In this document: piece by piece, positions 25,640 to 34,403 of the stretch | Layout of the letters: every line of letters starts with the position of its first letter | Numbering within the stretch: position 1 is the stretch's first letter | Origin: an uncultured Arsenicibacter sp. | Lineage (GTDB): Bacteria; Bacteroidota; Bacteroidia; Cytophagales; Spirosomataceae | Assembly: GCF_945952095.1 (NCBI RefSeq) | Contig: NZ_CAMFHL010000009.1 | Coordinates: forward strand, 10,860-74,859 | Direction: 5' to 3' | DNA length: 64,000 bases | Position numbers and translations under genes: made by a program | The notes under the pieces: generated by a model | What the model saw: only the letters and a program-made list of their open reading frames with translations | Database searches by the model: none | Told to the model about the DNA's origin: nothing

Positions 25640-26455
25640 TTACACCGGCTGGCAATGCGGACAGTACAGGGTCGTTCTTCCGCCGACCACCGTACGCGCA
25701 ACCGGTGTCCCGCATACCGGGCAGTAGCGGTGTGCGTCCGGCGAGTCATACGGGCTATGGTCCCACTCACGGGCATGAATCAGAAACGACTTCGGGAAAT
25801 TCCGGTAAATGGCTTCTTCCTCAATCGCAACGGTCAGTACATGCCGGATCGCCGCATGAAGGCGGCTCATGTCGTCGTCGGACAAACTGCCGGCAAGCAT
25901 CAGCGGGTGAATGCCGGCCTGAAACAGTACATCATCGACAATCCAGTTGCCAAGGCCAGCCACGACAGATTGGTCCAGCAGGACGGGTTTTACGGGTGAT
26001 TTCCGCCGGCGGACACGTGCCGTTAGCTCAGAAAGGGAAATGTCCAGACCGTCAGGCGCAATCTTTTTCCGGGCCAGGTACGTATCTATATTATCGACCA
26101 GCCCGACGCGCTCAAATTTGCGCGGACAAATAAAGCCAAGGTTGAATCCGTTCTCGAAGGTAAAAACGATCCGGGCATATTTAGGGCGGCCGACCGACGA
26201 GTGATAATATTCCAGATCGCCCGTCATGCCGAAATGAAGGTGCAGAATTACGGCCGGATCGTCGGTCAGAACAAATAAATTTTTGCCAACGCGGCGGGTA
26301 CTGGTGAAGGAACGGCCGGTCAGTTTTCCGGTCAGTGTTTCATAGTCAACCGTCAGTAATTTGTGGTCCTCGACCAGAATATGATCGATAGGCTGATGCA
26401 GTGAAGAGGCCTCGAGATACTGTCTTCTTGTTTCTACTTCGGGTAATTCAGGCAT
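25640..26455 (-). CDS. Formamidopyrimidine-DNA glycosylase family protein (Fpg/Nei)
   Basis: A 271-residue DNA glycosylase that removes oxidised bases and nicks the strand. It starts MPELPEVE, with the catalytic P2/E3 exposed after methionine removal. Also seen are the lysine in RRVGKNLFV (about 57), the helix-two-turn-helix DQSVVAGLGNWIVDDVLF, and a C-terminal zinc finger with CPVC and CPHC pairs. In true MutM the H2TH motif reads GLGNIYADE; here GNWIVDD is divergent, so the substrate may differ from 8-oxoguanine. It is a single gene on the minus strand. Confidence 0.9.
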   Translation of the reverse strand: MPELPEVETRRQYLEASSLHQPIDHILVEDHKLLTVDYETLTGKLTGRSFTSTRRVGKNLFVLTDDPAVILHLHFGMTGDLEYYHSSVGRPKYARIVFTFENGFNLGFICPRKFERVGLVDNIDTYLARKKIAPDGLDISLSELTARVRRRKSPVKPVLLDQSVVAGLGNWIVDDVLFQAGIHPLMLAGSLSDDDMSRLHAAIRHVLTVAIEEEAIYRNFPKSFLIHAREWDHSPYDSPDAHRYCPVCGTPVARTVVGGRTTLYCPHCQPV

Positions 26456-26509
26456 AGTTTATTAATAATTTTAGTTGTTAATGAAACATTTTTTGCCCGG
26501 ATACGTTTA

Positions 26510-26517
26510 TAGATTTG
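26510..26517 (+). promoter_or_regulatory. -7 promoter element of the coiled-coil membrane protein gene
   Basis: TAGATTTG on the plus strand, about 130 bases before the ATG at 26648. The leader between is A+T-rich and holds no frame. Confidence 0.45.
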
Positions 26518-26647
26518 TACAAACGCTCAAACACTAAACCGATAGACTCCATAGCAAACACTCTACATTCCTGACAAATTTATTGGACTGGAAACATTAG
26601 TTGTCTAATTACTCAACTACTTTTTAACCAACTAATTCTAACTAGCT

Positions 26648-27598
26648 ATGGAAAATAATCCGCAACAACGGCCACGTACAAGTGGAGCCCTGCTCGCTGC
26701 CCTTATTATCATGACAGGGTTAGCAGGTGTATCAAGCTACCTCTATTTTAATCAGAAACAAGTCTCGGAAAATCAGGAAGTAACGATTGCTGAGCGGGTT
26801 GAAGAACTCTCAAACACCCGTGTTAAGCTTGACTCCATTTCGACCGCTCTGGATGCTAAAATTGCTGAAGTAAAGAAACTGGGTGGTAACGTTGACGAGC
26901 TGTTGAAAGTAAAGGCACAGCTGGAGAATGATAAGGCTGCCCTGCGTAAAGGCAATGCTGCCAACACACGGGCAATGATGGCTAAATACGATGCCAAAAT
27001 CAAAGAATACGAAGGTTTCCTGATGGAAAGAGACACCCTGATCGCTCAGATGCAGCGTGAAAACGGTGTGTTGAAAAATACCAACGAAACCCTTAATACT
27101 GAGAATACAAGCCTGCGTACTGAACGGCAGGTAGCCCGCGATTCGGTGCGGACATTCGTTGCGCAGAATGAAGACCTGACAGCGAAAGTGACCCGTGCGG
27201 CGGCGTTGAAAGCACAAAACGTGAAGGTATACGCTGTATCGAATAAGGGTAAAGTCAAAGAAGACGATGCTTACAAGGCAAAACGTCTGGACAAAATAAA
27301 ACTGGAATATACACTGCTGGATAACCCGCTGACGCGCGAAGAAGCTAAAGAGGTATTTGTCCGCGTTCTTGATCCTGACGGTGCCATTGTTTCTGACATG
27401 GCTAACGGCTCAGGCACATTCCAGGTAGATGGCAATGAAACGGTGTATACCACAAAACAAACGGTAAATTACACCAACAATACACAGAAAGTAGAATTGC
27501 TCTATACCCGTGGTATTCCTTACAAACCAGGTAAATACACAATTGAGCTCTACTCAGAAGGCTTCAAGATCGGTTCAGGCGCTTTCGCCGTCCGTTAA
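26648..27598 (+). CDS. Membrane-anchored coiled-coil protein of unknown function
   Basis: A 316-residue protein with a short cytoplasmic N-terminus, one membrane helix (GALLAALIIMTGLAGVSSYLYF, about 13-34), a long coiled coil (about 40-195, heptads in VEELSNTRVKLDSISTALDAK and similar) and a C-terminal beta domain (about 210-316) ending in a strand-rich KYTIELYSEGFKIGSGAFAVR-like sequence. The layout suggests a periplasmic stalk carrying an immunoglobulin-like tip. No named family is recognised. It is a single gene with its own promoter and a strong terminator. Confidence 0.78.
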   Translation: MENNPQQRPRTSGALLAALIIMTGLAGVSSYLYFNQKQVSENQEVTIAERVEELSNTRVKLDSISTALDAKIAEVKKLGGNVDELLKVKAQLENDKAALRKGNAANTRAMMAKYDAKIKEYEGFLMERDTLIAQMQRENGVLKNTNETLNTENTSLRTERQVARDSVRTFVAQNEDLTAKVTRAAALKAQNVKVYAVSNKGKVKEDDAYKAKRLDKIKLEYTLLDNPLTREEAKEVFVRVLDPDGAIVSDMANGSGTFQVDGNETVYTTKQTVNYTNNTQKVELLYTRGIPYKPGKYTIELYSEGFKIGSGAFAVR

Positions 27599-27623
27599 TC
27601 GTCTTTGTTGAACGATAGTTTTT

Positions 27624-27667
27624 AGTGGTGGCACGGTTCATGTCGTGCCACCACTTTTTTGTTTTTA
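27624..27667 (+). terminator. Strong terminator with GTGGTGGCACG hairpin
   Basis: Arms AGTGGTGGCACG (27624-27635) and CGTGCCACCACT (27644-27655) pair perfectly around eight bases and are followed by TTTTTTGTTTTT. The same GTCGTGCCACCACT word recurs at 31356-31369, so the terminator seems to have been made from a repeat element. Confidence 0.88.
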
Positions 27668-27748
27668 AAGAGTGAAAGAACGAATGAGTGGGTGCCATGC
27701 CAACACACTTGTCAATCGCTCTTTCGCTCTTTACCACTTTCACTCTTT
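27667..27748. repeat. Interspersed repeat, GAGTGAAAG family (copy 1)
   Basis: Terminal arms AAAGAGTGAAAG (27667-27678) and CTTTCACTCTTT (27737-27748) are perfect inverted copies. Inside is GTCAATCGCTCTTT (27711-27724), found again unchanged at 31404-31417. It lies between convergent genes directly behind a terminator hairpin. Confidence 0.75.
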
Positions 27749-27752
27749 AAAT

Positions 27753-28517
27753 TCATTGCTCCTCAATGCTGCTGACACCCAGCTCGTTAAAGAGCGTTTG
27801 CCAGTAGTGCGTAACTGTCGGGTTGTTTATTTTAGCAGAGGCATTGGGTTCAAACGGCAGCACCATCGTAATCTCCGGACTGCCGATGGTATATTGTTTT
27901 AGCTTTCCGGCATCGGCTTTTGCCCACTCTTCGGCCTGAGCATCGTCGCGGGGCGGCGATTCGTGCAGATCGCGCCGGCCGGACCCTTTCATGCTTTCGA
28001 GCATATCGCTCAGGTAATACACCTTCACTGGCATCCCGCTTTCATTAGCTTTGGCAATAACCGGCAAACTAGCCCAGATGTCGGTCCGCTGATTGGATAA
28101 CGAGCCGTTTTGTCTGGTCAGCTGTTGCAAAACGCGCTGGCGGATCATGGTTTTCTCCCGCTGGAGCGACAGATCAAATGCCGCCCGGGCAGCTTCGCGG
28201 TCGGTCGGGCTGGCGTTCGATACGTCATCCATCTCCGAACGGACGCTCTGTGACAGCGCACGGGCTTTCGAGGTATTATCGTGAATGAAATAAACCTCCA
28301 CCTTATCGCCTTTTGTGTGCAGGTTTGCTTCAATCAGGTTGCTGATCTCCTGCGTGTATTTCTGGTTGACAAATGCCTGATTGACATTGACACTGACGGA
28401 TTTATCGATAAAAATAAGCGTGTATGTCGGCTCTTCTGTCTGTACGGGTTTTTCTTTCTCAGAAGAACACCCGAAAATTGCCAGCCCGATCAGGCCGGTC
28501 ATTAGTAGTTGCTTCAT
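27753..28517 (-). CDS. Lipoprotein with von Willebrand A-like (MIDAS) domain
   Basis: A 254-residue protein: signal peptide with lipobox (MTGLIGLAIFGC), then a fold that opens YTLIFIDKSVSV, matching the metal-ion-dependent adhesion motif DxSxS of von Willebrand A domains, followed by alternating strands and helices (KVEVYFIHDN, MPVKVYYLSDMLESMKG). Such domains bind protein partners through a metal ion. ATG 28517 gives the best signal peptide. The gene follows, after 62 bases on the same strand, a membrane-anchored protein; the two may form a pair. No other clue to function. Confidence 0.72.
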   Translation of the reverse strand: MKQLLMTGLIGLAIFGCSSEKEKPVQTEEPTYTLIFIDKSVSVNVNQAFVNQKYTQEISNLIEANLHTKGDKVEVYFIHDNTSKARALSQSVRSEMDDVSNASPTDREAARAAFDLSLQREKTMIRQRVLQQLTRQNGSLSNQRTDIWASLPVIAKANESGMPVKVYYLSDMLESMKGSGRRDLHESPPRDDAQAEEWAKADAGKLKQYTIGSPEITMVLPFEPNASAKINNPTVTHYWQTLFNELGVSSIEEQ

Positions 28518-28579
28518 CGGAATATGCATTTACAGGCGAACCAGACCATGCTGATTCGTTTCATTAACGAGAGAGACCC

Positions 28580-29536
28580 TTACGGAATTGCCAGTGACCG
28601 GCGAAGGGTAGAATCGGCCGGCTGGTTCCGGTTCCAGTAATCCGACTGAATCGTTTGCTGAAGCACCGCCCGTGAGGTTAATACCTTGTTTTTGGTCGCG
28701 TAGGTCTCTTCCCATCCAACGATCCGATAGGGGAACTTGTTCTCGAAAATGATCGACAACTTCCGCTTATCTGATTTATAATCAATGTCGTATGTTTGCA
28801 GGGAGTCTCCTTTAAAGGCAGTGCCCGAATATGCCGAGAGGGCGACTTCGGCGGTTTGCGGGTCAAGGCGCTGATGCCGGAGTCGGGCAGCCTGTGTACC
28901 GGGAACGAGCTGTACCGAACCGGTCGGGAGTTTGTCGGGTGCCAGGCGAATGCGGTTCCAGAGTTCGTCTTCCAGCATTACTTTAGCCACCGTATAGTCT
29001 TCAGCTACTTCATTTTCAAAATAAGACCGGCCCGACACCGCATAGCCAGTACTACGCAGATTAAGCTGAATGTAGCTGTGGCCGCACCATTCCTGCGCGG
29101 ATGTACTCACTTTGAGCGTACGCGGAAATACCGGATTGTTAATCGGCGTGAAGACTGAGGTAAACAGCGAATAGTCGTAAATACCGGTCACAAACTTACG
29201 GATGATATTGCTCTTCAGCGTCGGTGCTGAGCGGTCGCGGGTGGCTTCGCTTTCGGATTTCACCTGTGTATCGGTGCGGAAATCTTCCGTTACAAAAATC
29301 AAAACCGCCTTGCCGGGCATCAGACTGCCATATTGAGCCTGTTGCAGCTGATAGCTGTTGATTTCGGCTTTACCGCCAAACCAATAGTCGCGGAACGCCT
29401 GACTTTCGGCCACGGCGGGGGCCGGCGGCGGTGTCGGCTCCTTCTGGAAGATGGTGGCTTTCATGGCAATGGCGAACACAATGGCCAGCAGCACAATGCC
29501 CAACAGGAAGTATTTAGTGACCGTATCTTTTTTCAT
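28580..29536 (-). CDS. Membrane-anchored protein of a Bacteroidota family often mislabelled 'septum formation inhibitor Maf'
   Basis: A 318-residue protein with an N-terminal membrane helix (YFLLGIVLLAIVFAIAM) and an extracytoplasmic domain. Landmarks are FRDYWFGGKAEINSYQLQQAQYG, LIFVTEDF, QEWCGHSYIQLNL and LEDELWNRIRLAPDKLPTG. These recur in a Bacteroidota protein family that databases sometimes call Maf although it shows no Maf nucleotide-pyrophosphatase motifs. Its function is unknown. The start is set at ATG 29536 because the promoter (29585-29613) lies between this ATG and the upstream in-frame ATG at 29632. It precedes the MIDAS lipoprotein gene on the same strand. Confidence 0.75.
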   Translation of the reverse strand: MKKDTVTKYFLLGIVLLAIVFAIAMKATIFQKEPTPPPAPAVAESQAFRDYWFGGKAEINSYQLQQAQYGSLMPGKAVLIFVTEDFRTDTQVKSESEATRDRSAPTLKSNIIRKFVTGIYDYSLFTSVFTPINNPVFPRTLKVSTSAQEWCGHSYIQLNLRSTGYAVSGRSYFENEVAEDYTVAKVMLEDELWNRIRLAPDKLPTGSVQLVPGTQAARLRHQRLDPQTAEVALSAYSGTAFKGDSLQTYDIDYKSDKRKLSIIFENKFPYRIVGWEETYATKNKVLTSRAVLQQTIQSDYWNRNQPADSTLRRSLAIP

Positions 29537-29584
29537 CGGGAGCGACAAGGCCGGTATCGCAGAAGAATCCGGCTGAGTTTTTGC

Positions 29585-29613
29585 CAAAATTACCGAAACT
29601 GCGTATTTTTCAA
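29585..29613 (-). promoter_or_regulatory. Promoter of the 28580-29536 gene (TTG-N18-TAATTTTG)
   Basis: On the minus strand TTG (29613-29611) is followed after 18 bases by TAATTTTG (29592-29585). The leader to ATG 29536 is about 42 bases. It lies back to back with the start of the divergent amidohydrolase gene. Confidence 0.6.
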
Positions 29614-29646
29614 GGTATTCATCGGCATTCAACTTCCGTACTTATC

Positions 29647-31248
29647 ATGAAAAAACTGTTTACCTATGCCCTGACCCTGGGTACGCTTCTGCTTACCGGC
29701 CATCAGCTGGCGGCACAAATCGAAAAGGCACCGGCCCGGAAGGCAGCCGAAGGCGACGGCCCGCACAACCGGCTGATCATCCGTGGTGTAACGCTGATCA
29801 ACAGTACGGGAGCACCGCCGGTTGGCCCGGTTGATATTGTGGTCGAGAAAAACCGCATTGCCCAGATCCGGCAGGTAGGGTATCCGGGCGTTCCGGTTGA
29901 TGCCAAAAGCCGGCCTCAGGCCGGTCCGGGCGATAAGGAACTCAGCTGCGAGGGCATGTACCTGATGCCGGGGTTTATCGACATGCACGGTCATATCGGT
30001 GGTAAAGCGCAGGGCACCAGTGCCGAATATGTGTTTAAACTGTGGCTCGGGCATGGCATCACTACGGTTCGTGATCCGTCGGCGGGTAACGGCCTTGACT
30101 GGGTACTTGATCAGCGGGCACGCAGCGAAAAAAACGAGATTGTGGCCCCTAGACTTAAGGCCTACACTTCTTTCGGACAGGGCGCTAAAGAACCGGTCAC
30201 AACGCCGGAGCAGGCACGGGCCTGGGTACGGGAAAACGCGAAGAAAGGTGCTGACGGTATTAAATTTTTCGGTGCCGAACCGGATGTGTTCCGTGCTGCC
30301 CTCGATGAGAACAAAAAGCTGGGGTTGCGGTCGGCCTGCCACCATGCCCAGCTGGAAGTGGCCCGGATGAATGTACTGGCGACCGCAAAGGCGGGGCTCA
30401 CCTCAATGGAGCACTGGTATGGGTTGCCGGAGGCACTTTTTGAGGACAAAACCGTACAGAACTATCCGGCCGATTACAACTACAATAACGAACAGAACCG
30501 GTTCGAAGAGGCGGGTAAGCTGTGGTTACAGGCGGCTAAACCCGGTACGGAAAAATGGAATAAAGTCATGGACGAACTCATTGCCATGGACTTTACCATC
30601 GACCCGACGTTTAACATCTACGAAGCGAACCGCGAGCTGATGCTCGCGCGCCGGGCAGAGTGGCATGATGACTACACCTTGCCGAGCCTGTGGCGGTTTT
30701 ACGGGCCAAGCCGGATGTCGCACGGTTCTTACTGGCACAACTGGGGTACGGAGCAGGAGGTGGCCTGGAAGCGGAATTATCAGTTGTGGATGCAGTTCGT
30801 CAACGAGTATAAAAACCGCGGTGGGCGGGTAACGACGGGCTCAGATTCGGGCTTTATTTACCAGCTGTATGGCTTTGCTTACATCCGCGAGCTGGAATTA
30901 CTGCGGGAGGCCGGTTTTCACCCGCTGGAAGTCATTCGTGCGGCTACCATCAAAGGGGCTGAAGCACTCGGGATGGCCGATCAGATCGGGTCGGTTGAGG
31001 TCGGTAAACTGGCCGATTTTGTGATTACGGAGGTGAACCCGTTAGCGAACCTGAAGACACTGTACGGTACCGGTGCGATCCATCTCAACGAGAAAAACGA
31101 AGTAGAACGCATCGGCGGCGTGAAGTACACCGTGAAAGACGGCATTGTATACGACGCCAAACAACTCCTGTCCGATGTCCGCCGGATCGTATCTGACGCC
31201 AAAAAGAAAGAAAACTTCGAAATCACCCAGCCGGGCGTCAAAAAATAA
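29647..31248 (+). CDS. Exported amidohydrolase family protein
   Basis: A 533-residue protein with a signal peptide (MKKLFTYALTLGTLLLTGHQLAAQ) and a metal-dependent amidohydrolase fold. The metal ligands are visible: HxH in GFIDMHGHIGG, later histidines in SACHHAQ and TSMEHWYG, and the aspartate in TTGSDSGF. The C-terminal beta part reads VGKLADFVITEVNPL. Family members in this form act on peptides, imides or similar C-N bonds; the substrate cannot be told. It is exported, so it acts in the periplasm or outside. The last bases of the gene, TAA included, merge with a repeat element. Confidence 0.9.
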   Translation: MKKLFTYALTLGTLLLTGHQLAAQIEKAPARKAAEGDGPHNRLIIRGVTLINSTGAPPVGPVDIVVEKNRIAQIRQVGYPGVPVDAKSRPQAGPGDKELSCEGMYLMPGFIDMHGHIGGKAQGTSAEYVFKLWLGHGITTVRDPSAGNGLDWVLDQRARSEKNEIVAPRLKAYTSFGQGAKEPVTTPEQARAWVRENAKKGADGIKFFGAEPDVFRAALDENKKLGLRSACHHAQLEVARMNVLATAKAGLTSMEHWYGLPEALFEDKTVQNYPADYNYNNEQNRFEEAGKLWLQAAKPGTEKWNKVMDELIAMDFTIDPTFNIYEANRELMLARRAEWHDDYTLPSLWRFYGPSRMSHGSYWHNWGTEQEVAWKRNYQLWMQFVNEYKNRGGRVTTGSDSGFIYQLYGFAYIRELELLREAGFHPLEVIRAATIKGAEALGMADQIGSVEVGKLADFVITEVNPLANLKTLYGTGAIHLNEKNEVERIGGVKYTVKDGIVYDAKQLLSDVRRIVSDAKKKENFEITQPGVKK

Positions 31249-31441
31249 AGAGTGAAAGAGTGAGAGAGCGAAAGAGCGGCTTGCAACTGCTATAAAGAGT
31301 AAAATGCGGCAGGTGCGAAAGTGGTGGCATTACTGCCAGCTTGTGTGCGGCTTTAGTCGTGCCACCACTATAAAGGATAAAAAAAGAGCGATTGACAGTC
31401 AACGTCAATCGCTCTTTCACTCTTTATCTCTTTCGCTCTTT
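31247..31441. repeat. Composite interspersed repeat, GAGTGAAAG family (copy 2)
   Basis: It starts within the amidohydrolase stop codon. The left part reads AAAGAGTGAAAGAG, the right part CTCTTTCACTCTTTATCTC then CTCTTTCGCTCTTT. Nested inside are GTGGTGGCA/TGCCACCAC arms (31321-31329, 31360-31368) and a perfect 14-base stem (31383-31396 with 31404-31417). It fills nearly the whole space between two convergent genes and shares 14-base words with copy 1. Confidence 0.8.
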
Positions 31442-31443
31442 AA

Positions 31444-33045
31444 TTAAGGTTTATTGCTGTCTACAACCAGACGGCCGTCGCGGTTAACGATTTCCCAGGC
31501 CGTGTAGAACACCAGACGGGCTGATTTTTCGGCCAGTTTGAAGTCGATTTTGTCAACGTCGTCGGTTGGGCGGTGGTAGTCAGGATGCAGGCCGTTGAAA
31601 TAGAAGATAATAGGTATTTTCTTCTTCGCGAAGTTGTAGTGGTCAGACCGGTAATAAATACGCTGCGGATCTTTCGGATCATTGTATTTATAGTCCAGCT
31701 CCATGTTGATGTACTTCGTGTTGGTCGCTTCGCTGATTGTGTGCAGTTCCGACGAAAGCTTGTCTGAACCAATTACGTAAATGTAATTGTCGGACTTACC
31801 CAGGTGCAGGTCGTCGACGCGGCCTACCATGTCGATATTGAGGTCAGCAACCGTTTTTTCGAGCGGAATCGCCGGGCTGAAATCAGCGTAGTACTCCGAC
31901 CCTAACAGTCCTTTTTCTTCACCCGTTACGGTCAGGAACAGGATTGACCGGCGAGGGCCTTTGCCGTCGGCTTTGGCTTTGGCGAATGCCTGCGCAATTT
32001 CCAGCACCGACATCGTACCTGATCCGTCGTCGTTCGCGCCGTTGTTGATCTGACCGTCCGGACTGATACCGATGTGGTCATAGTGCGACGAAATAACCAG
32101 TACTTCATCTTTCTTGTCAGTCCCTTCCAGGAAGCCAAGCACGTTTTCGGTACTTACAATTTCTTCCTTACGTTCGGCTTTAACTGCTACCTGACCTTTC
32201 AGTGGCGAAGCGGTTGCCTTACCGGCCTGTCCGATCTGCTCACCGGCTTTGGCCAGCTGATCGGCCTGAGTGCCTAACAGGGCCGCCGCCATAGGGGCTG
32301 AAATCAGGAAAGAGCCAACCGAACCGACATTCTCGGTTGTGCTTTTCAGCATTAACCGGTTAAAGCGGCCGGCCAGGGCGCCCCGCTGCGCCAGTACGCG
32401 TTTGAAGCCTTCGCCGGTTTCTGCCGAAACGATGAAAATCTGGGCCGCACCCTTTTCCTTGGCCAATGTGGTTTTATTCCGCCAGCTGTCGGCCGCGCCC
32501 CATTTCGAGGCATCTTTGGTCCCGCTGATTACCGATGTGCCGTCTGCTTTTTTGGGCTCGCCATCCAGGAACACAACGGCTTTGCCTTTTACATCAACAC
32601 TGGCATAATCGTCGTAGGCGTTGTCGCTGATGCCGTAGCCGATGAAAACTGTTTCGTACGAGGTTTCCGAAGGCAGGTTCAGTAAGCCATTGCTCGTGAA
32701 ATCTTTCTGGTAGGCAAACGTCTGTCCGCCCCCTTTCACATAGAAATCACCCCATGTTTTGCGGTACAGGTTAAACGATTGCAGGAAGGAGTCCTTGCCT
32801 TTGTCGTCTTTAATGATGGGCGTCAGCTTTTCGCTTTTGAAGTATTTCGCGATGTAATCAGCTGCTTTTTTCTGGCCACGGGTTCCGGTTTCGCGGCCTT
32901 CCATTTCGTCAGACGCTAAAATGCGGAGGTGTTTTTCCAGATCAGCTGCCGTGATGGTCTTCGCATACGGCGTCGGGTCCTGGGTTTGAGCCTGCAGGGC
33001 GAGTGGTGCCGCCAGCAGCCCGTAAAGAATCCAGTTACGATTCAT
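31444..33045 (-). CDS. Exported M28 family zinc aminopeptidase-like protein
   Basis: A 533-residue secreted protein. Signal peptide MNRNWILYGLLAAPLALQAQ, then a protease-associated (PA) insertion (about 150-280) and an M28 domain. The two-zinc site is complete: SSHYDHIG (H, D), GANDDGSGT (D), TGEEKGLLGSEYY (catalytic and bridging E), NIDMVGR (D), RSDHYNFAKKKIP (H). It should release N-terminal amino acids from peptides. It follows mraY by 39 bases, so it may be transcribed with the cell-wall cluster although the role differs. An upstream ATG at 33081 is less likely. Confidence 0.93.
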   Translation of the reverse strand: MNRNWILYGLLAAPLALQAQTQDPTPYAKTITAADLEKHLRILASDEMEGRETGTRGQKKAADYIAKYFKSEKLTPIIKDDKGKDSFLQSFNLYRKTWGDFYVKGGGQTFAYQKDFTSNGLLNLPSETSYETVFIGYGISDNAYDDYASVDVKGKAVVFLDGEPKKADGTSVISGTKDASKWGAADSWRNKTTLAKEKGAAQIFIVSAETGEGFKRVLAQRGALAGRFNRLMLKSTTENVGSVGSFLISAPMAAALLGTQADQLAKAGEQIGQAGKATASPLKGQVAVKAERKEEIVSTENVLGFLEGTDKKDEVLVISSHYDHIGISPDGQINNGANDDGSGTMSVLEIAQAFAKAKADGKGPRRSILFLTVTGEEKGLLGSEYYADFSPAIPLEKTVADLNIDMVGRVDDLHLGKSDNYIYVIGSDKLSSELHTISEATNTKYINMELDYKYNDPKDPQRIYYRSDHYNFAKKKIPIIFYFNGLHPDYHRPTDDVDKIDFKLAEKSARLVFYTAWEIVNRDGRLVVDSNKP

Positions 33046-33084
33046 TGAGTTGATGATATTTAAGATGTTAAGGTAATACAACGA

Positions 33085-34299
33085 TTAGCGCAGTTTGAGC
33101 GTCACCAGCGTCAGAACGGCCAGAATAATACCCACAATCCAGAAGCGCGTCACGATTTTGGCCTCGTGATAGCCTTTTTTCTGGAAGTGGTGGTGCAGCG
33201 GCGACATCAGGAAGACCCTTCGGCCTTCGCCGTATTTTCGTTTGGTGTACCGGAAATAAGATACCTGAATGATGACCGACAGGTTTTCGGCCAGGAAAAT
33301 CCCGCACATTACCGGAATCAGCATTTCCTTCCGGATCGACAGCGACAGAACGGCAATGACACCGCCCAGCATCAGACTGCCCGTATCACCCATGAATACC
33401 TGCGCCGGGTAGGAATTATACCACAAAAAGCCGACGCATGCCCCGACAAAGGCCGCACAGAAAATTACAAGCTCGCCGGAATTTGGTAAGTACATGATAT
33501 TCAGATACTCCGAGAAACGGGCGTTACCCGACAGGTACGCCAGTACGCCGAGCGTTAACCCTATAATGACCGAGGTTCCCGCCGCCAGGCCGTCGATACC
33601 GTCGGTGATATTGGCGCCGTTGGAGACCGCCGTGATGATGAAAATACAAACGAGGGTATAGACAATCCAGGTGTATTCATCGGGCAGGAAGCCGAACAGC
33701 AGCGAGCTGTAATCGAACTCGTTATTTTTCAGAAACGGAACCGTTGTCAGCGTCGATTTTACGTCGGTATAATGCTGTAACTGGCGGCCCAGATCGGTGC
33801 TGACGACCGGTTTGTCATACACGCGGATTTTAACGTAGTCATTGAACGACAACGTCAGCCCGACGATCAGGCCGAGGCCGATCTGCCCGACAACTTTAAA
33901 CCGGCCGTGAAGCCCTTCCTTATTTTTCTTGAAAACCTTGATATAGTCGTCGAGCCAGCCGATCAGGCCCGTCCAGATGGCCGAGATGATGAGCAGGACA
34001 ATGTAGACATTTGAGAGTTTGGCAAACAGCAGGACCGGGATCAGGAGCGAGGCGAGGATAATGAACCCGCCCATCGTTGGTGTGCCGCGTTTCTGCATCT
34101 GACCTTCCAGACCCAGATCCCGGATTGATTCACCGATCTGGAGATTACGAAGCGTGTCGATGATTTTCCGGCCAAAAACGGCGGCAATCAGTAAGGACGT
34201 AATAACGGTGCCGAGCGCCCGGAACGAGATGTACTGGAATACACCAGCTCCCGGAAAGTTAAAGTGCCGGTCGAGGTACGTAAACAGGTAATAGAGCAT
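33085..34299 (-). CDS. mraY: Phospho-N-acetylmuramoyl-pentapeptide-transferase
   Basis: A 404-residue polytopic inner-membrane enzyme that joins UDP-MurNAc-pentapeptide to undecaprenyl phosphate to make lipid I. Conserved motifs are present: the aspartate pair in GWLDDYIK, GANITDGIDGLAAG, MGDTGSLMLGG and the histidine cluster SPLHHHFQKKG. Bacteroidota MraY proteins carry an insertion around residues 150-200, seen here as VYDKPVVSTDLGRQLQHY and following. The start at 34299 is better than 34386, which lies before a hairpin. It is the last cell-wall gene of this cluster. Confidence 0.97.
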   Translation of the reverse strand: MLYYLFTYLDRHFNFPGAGVFQYISFRALGTVITSLLIAAVFGRKIIDTLRNLQIGESIRDLGLEGQMQKRGTPTMGGFIILASLLIPVLLFAKLSNVYIVLLIISAIWTGLIGWLDDYIKVFKKNKEGLHGRFKVVGQIGLGLIVGLTLSFNDYVKIRVYDKPVVSTDLGRQLQHYTDVKSTLTTVPFLKNNEFDYSSLLFGFLPDEYTWIVYTLVCIFIITAVSNGANITDGIDGLAAGTSVIIGLTLGVLAYLSGNARFSEYLNIMYLPNSGELVIFCAAFVGACVGFLWYNSYPAQVFMGDTGSLMLGGVIAVLSLSIRKEMLIPVMCGIFLAENLSVIIQVSYFRYTKRKYGEGRRVFLMSPLHHHFQKKGYHEAKIVTRFWIVGIILAVLTLVTLKLR

Positions 34300-34321
34300 G
34301 GAGGTAATTGATGAATGAGCG

Positions 34322-34357
34322 AAAAAGCGAAAGAATGCCGTCACTCTTTCGCTTTTT
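34322..34357. repeat. AAAAAGCGAAAGA hairpin between murE and mraY
   Basis: Perfect 13-base arms (34322-34334 and 34345-34357) with a ten-base loop. The words match the GAGTGAAAG repeat family. Read from the minus strand, in the direction of the operon, the stem ends in TTTTT, so it could weaken transcription between murE and mraY. Confidence 0.65.
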
Positions 34358-34403
34358 GGGCTTTTTGCTCTTCGATTAGCAATCAAAGGTAAGAAAACTC
34401 CGA

